From positions 1-13,859 of the forward strand of contig MGPL01000137.1 of NCBI GenBank assembly GCA_001797415.1: a stretch of DNA of 13,859 nt. The letters run 5' to 3'. A program made the translations under genes and the position numbers. Positions 13,286 to 13,859 of the stretch are shown piece after piece; position 1 is the first letter of the stretch; each line of letters opens with the position of its first letter. The notes beneath the pieces were generated by a model. It ran no database searches, was not told the origin of the DNA, and was given only the letters and a program-made list of their open reading frames with translations. This stretch comes from Deltaproteobacteria bacterium GWA2_55_10 (GTDB lineage Bacteria; Desulfobacterota; GWC2-55-46).

Positions 13286-13859
13286 ATGAAGTTCACTATC
13301 TCCAAGCATGACTTTATAAAGGTGCTCCAGAGGATACAGGGCATTGTCGAGAAGAGGAACACGATGCCTATTCTCGCGAATGTGCTTTTGGACGCATCGG
13401 GCGGCAAGGTCAACGTGATGGCGACAGACCTTGAGGTATTCATTAAGGACGCTGCGCCCGCAGGAGTGACTGAGGACGGGTCAGTTACCGTAAACGCGAG
13501 GAAGCTCTTTGAGATAGCGAAAGAGCTTCCCGGGGACAAGATAGACGTGACCGCGGGGAAGGACGACAAGATAACCCTGAAGGCGGGCAAGGCCAGGTTC
13601 AATGTCATGGGCCTTCCGGCAAAGGACTTTCCTGTATTCCCGGCAATCGATGAGAGCACGCTTGAGGCCATAGACGGAGAGGCCTTGAGGGATATGATAG
13701 ACAAGACTTCGTTTGCGGTGTCGACGGACGAGACCAGGTACAACATAAACGGGTTTTTGCTTGAGAGGGAAGAGGGCAAGATAAAGATGGTGGCCACAGA
13801 CGGCCACAGGCTCGCCCTTGTCGTGAGGAACGGGGATAATATAGCAAAGGGCCAGAAGG
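13286..13859 (+). CDS. dnaN: DNA polymerase III beta subunit (sliding clamp), 5' part
   Basis: Ring-shaped processivity clamp that holds DNA polymerase III on DNA. 191 residues are visible of an expected ~370; the rest runs off the right edge. It begins MKFTISKHDFIKVLQRIQGI, the usual beta-clamp N terminus. Domain 1 covers about 1-120, with RNTMPILANVLL (24-35) and KDFPVFP (113-119). Domain 2 begins after that with SFAVSTDETRYNINGFLLE (142-160) and the conserved TDGHRL (171-176). No break or frameshift was seen. The start at 13286 was preferred to ATG 13283 on ribosome-binding-site spacing; the difference is one Met. It follows dnaA across the putative origin; no convincing promoter of its own was identified. 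Confidence 0.97.
   Translation, partial: MKFTISKHDFIKVLQRIQGIVEKRNTMPILANVLLDASGGKVNVMATDLEVFIKDAAPAGVTEDGSVTVNARKLFEIAKELPGDKIDVTAGKDDKITLKAGKARFNVMGLPAKDFPVFPAIDESTLEAIDGEALRDMIDKTSFAVSTDETRYNINGFLLEREEGKIKMVATDGHRLALVVRNGDNIAKGQK

Noticed and set aside
13261..13797. Minus-strand frame of 178 codons at the right end
   Set aside because: Shadow of dnaN, whose plus-strand frame is open to the edge and has clear beta-clamp motifs.
1..13859. CRISPR array, tRNA, rRNA, transposase or phage genes
   Set aside because: No regularly spaced repeats, no cloverleaf with conserved T-loop, and no such coding sequence were seen on either strand.

Overview
The window holds a moderately GC-rich bacterial chromosome segment that includes the dnaA-dnaN locus and, most likely, the replication origin. 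The gene set fits a deltaproteobacterium (Desulfobacterota) or a close neighbour. The clues are a DUF1844 protein, a long GlnE, a large DUF4388/TPR/ExeA-like ATPase and an imperfectly symmetrical intergenic repeat of a kind I associate with those genomes. This placement is an inference from the family mix; no rRNA or other direct phylogenetic marker was compared. Codon use is distinctive: in dnaA 22 of 32 Ile codons are ATA and none is ATT. TTG starts with good Shine-Dalgarno sites are common.

Layout. Positions 1-4250 are on the minus strand and form a protein quality-control block. Read in its own direction it runs clpB (disaggregase), hsp20 (small heat-shock protein), a DUF1844 protein 21 nt behind hsp20, and htrA/degP (membrane-anchored serine protease, cut by the window edge). 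clpB and hsp20 each have an upstream TTGACA-type promoter candidate. From 4357 to the right edge everything is on the plus strand: glnE (glutamine synthetase adenylyltransferase), an unusual membrane-anchored DUF4388-TPR-ATPase protein, a probable interspersed repeat, glutamate dehydrogenase, dnaA and the start of dnaN. clpB and glnE are divergent and share a palindromic -10 element.

Origin. Three DnaA-box-like sequences lie in the dnaA leader, just downstream of a good promoter. The 309-bp dnaA-dnaN gap contains a hairpin, a near-consensus DnaA box, an 80-nt stretch with 44 G and only 4 C, and a structure resembling the bacterial basal origin unwinding system: tandem box-like 9-mers, a short GC run, six CTA triplets (DnaA-trio tract) and an AT-rich stretch that runs into the dnaN ribosome binding site.

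How the genes fit together. ClpB, Hsp20 and HtrA act on aggregated, unfolded and envelope-misfolded protein; the DUF1844 protein sits inside that set. GlnE and glutamate dehydrogenase both act in ammonia assimilation and flank the unusual ATPase. The most novel protein is that ATPase; the most interesting non-coding structure is the putative origin. No CRISPR array, tRNA, rRNA, insertion sequence or phage gene was seen.
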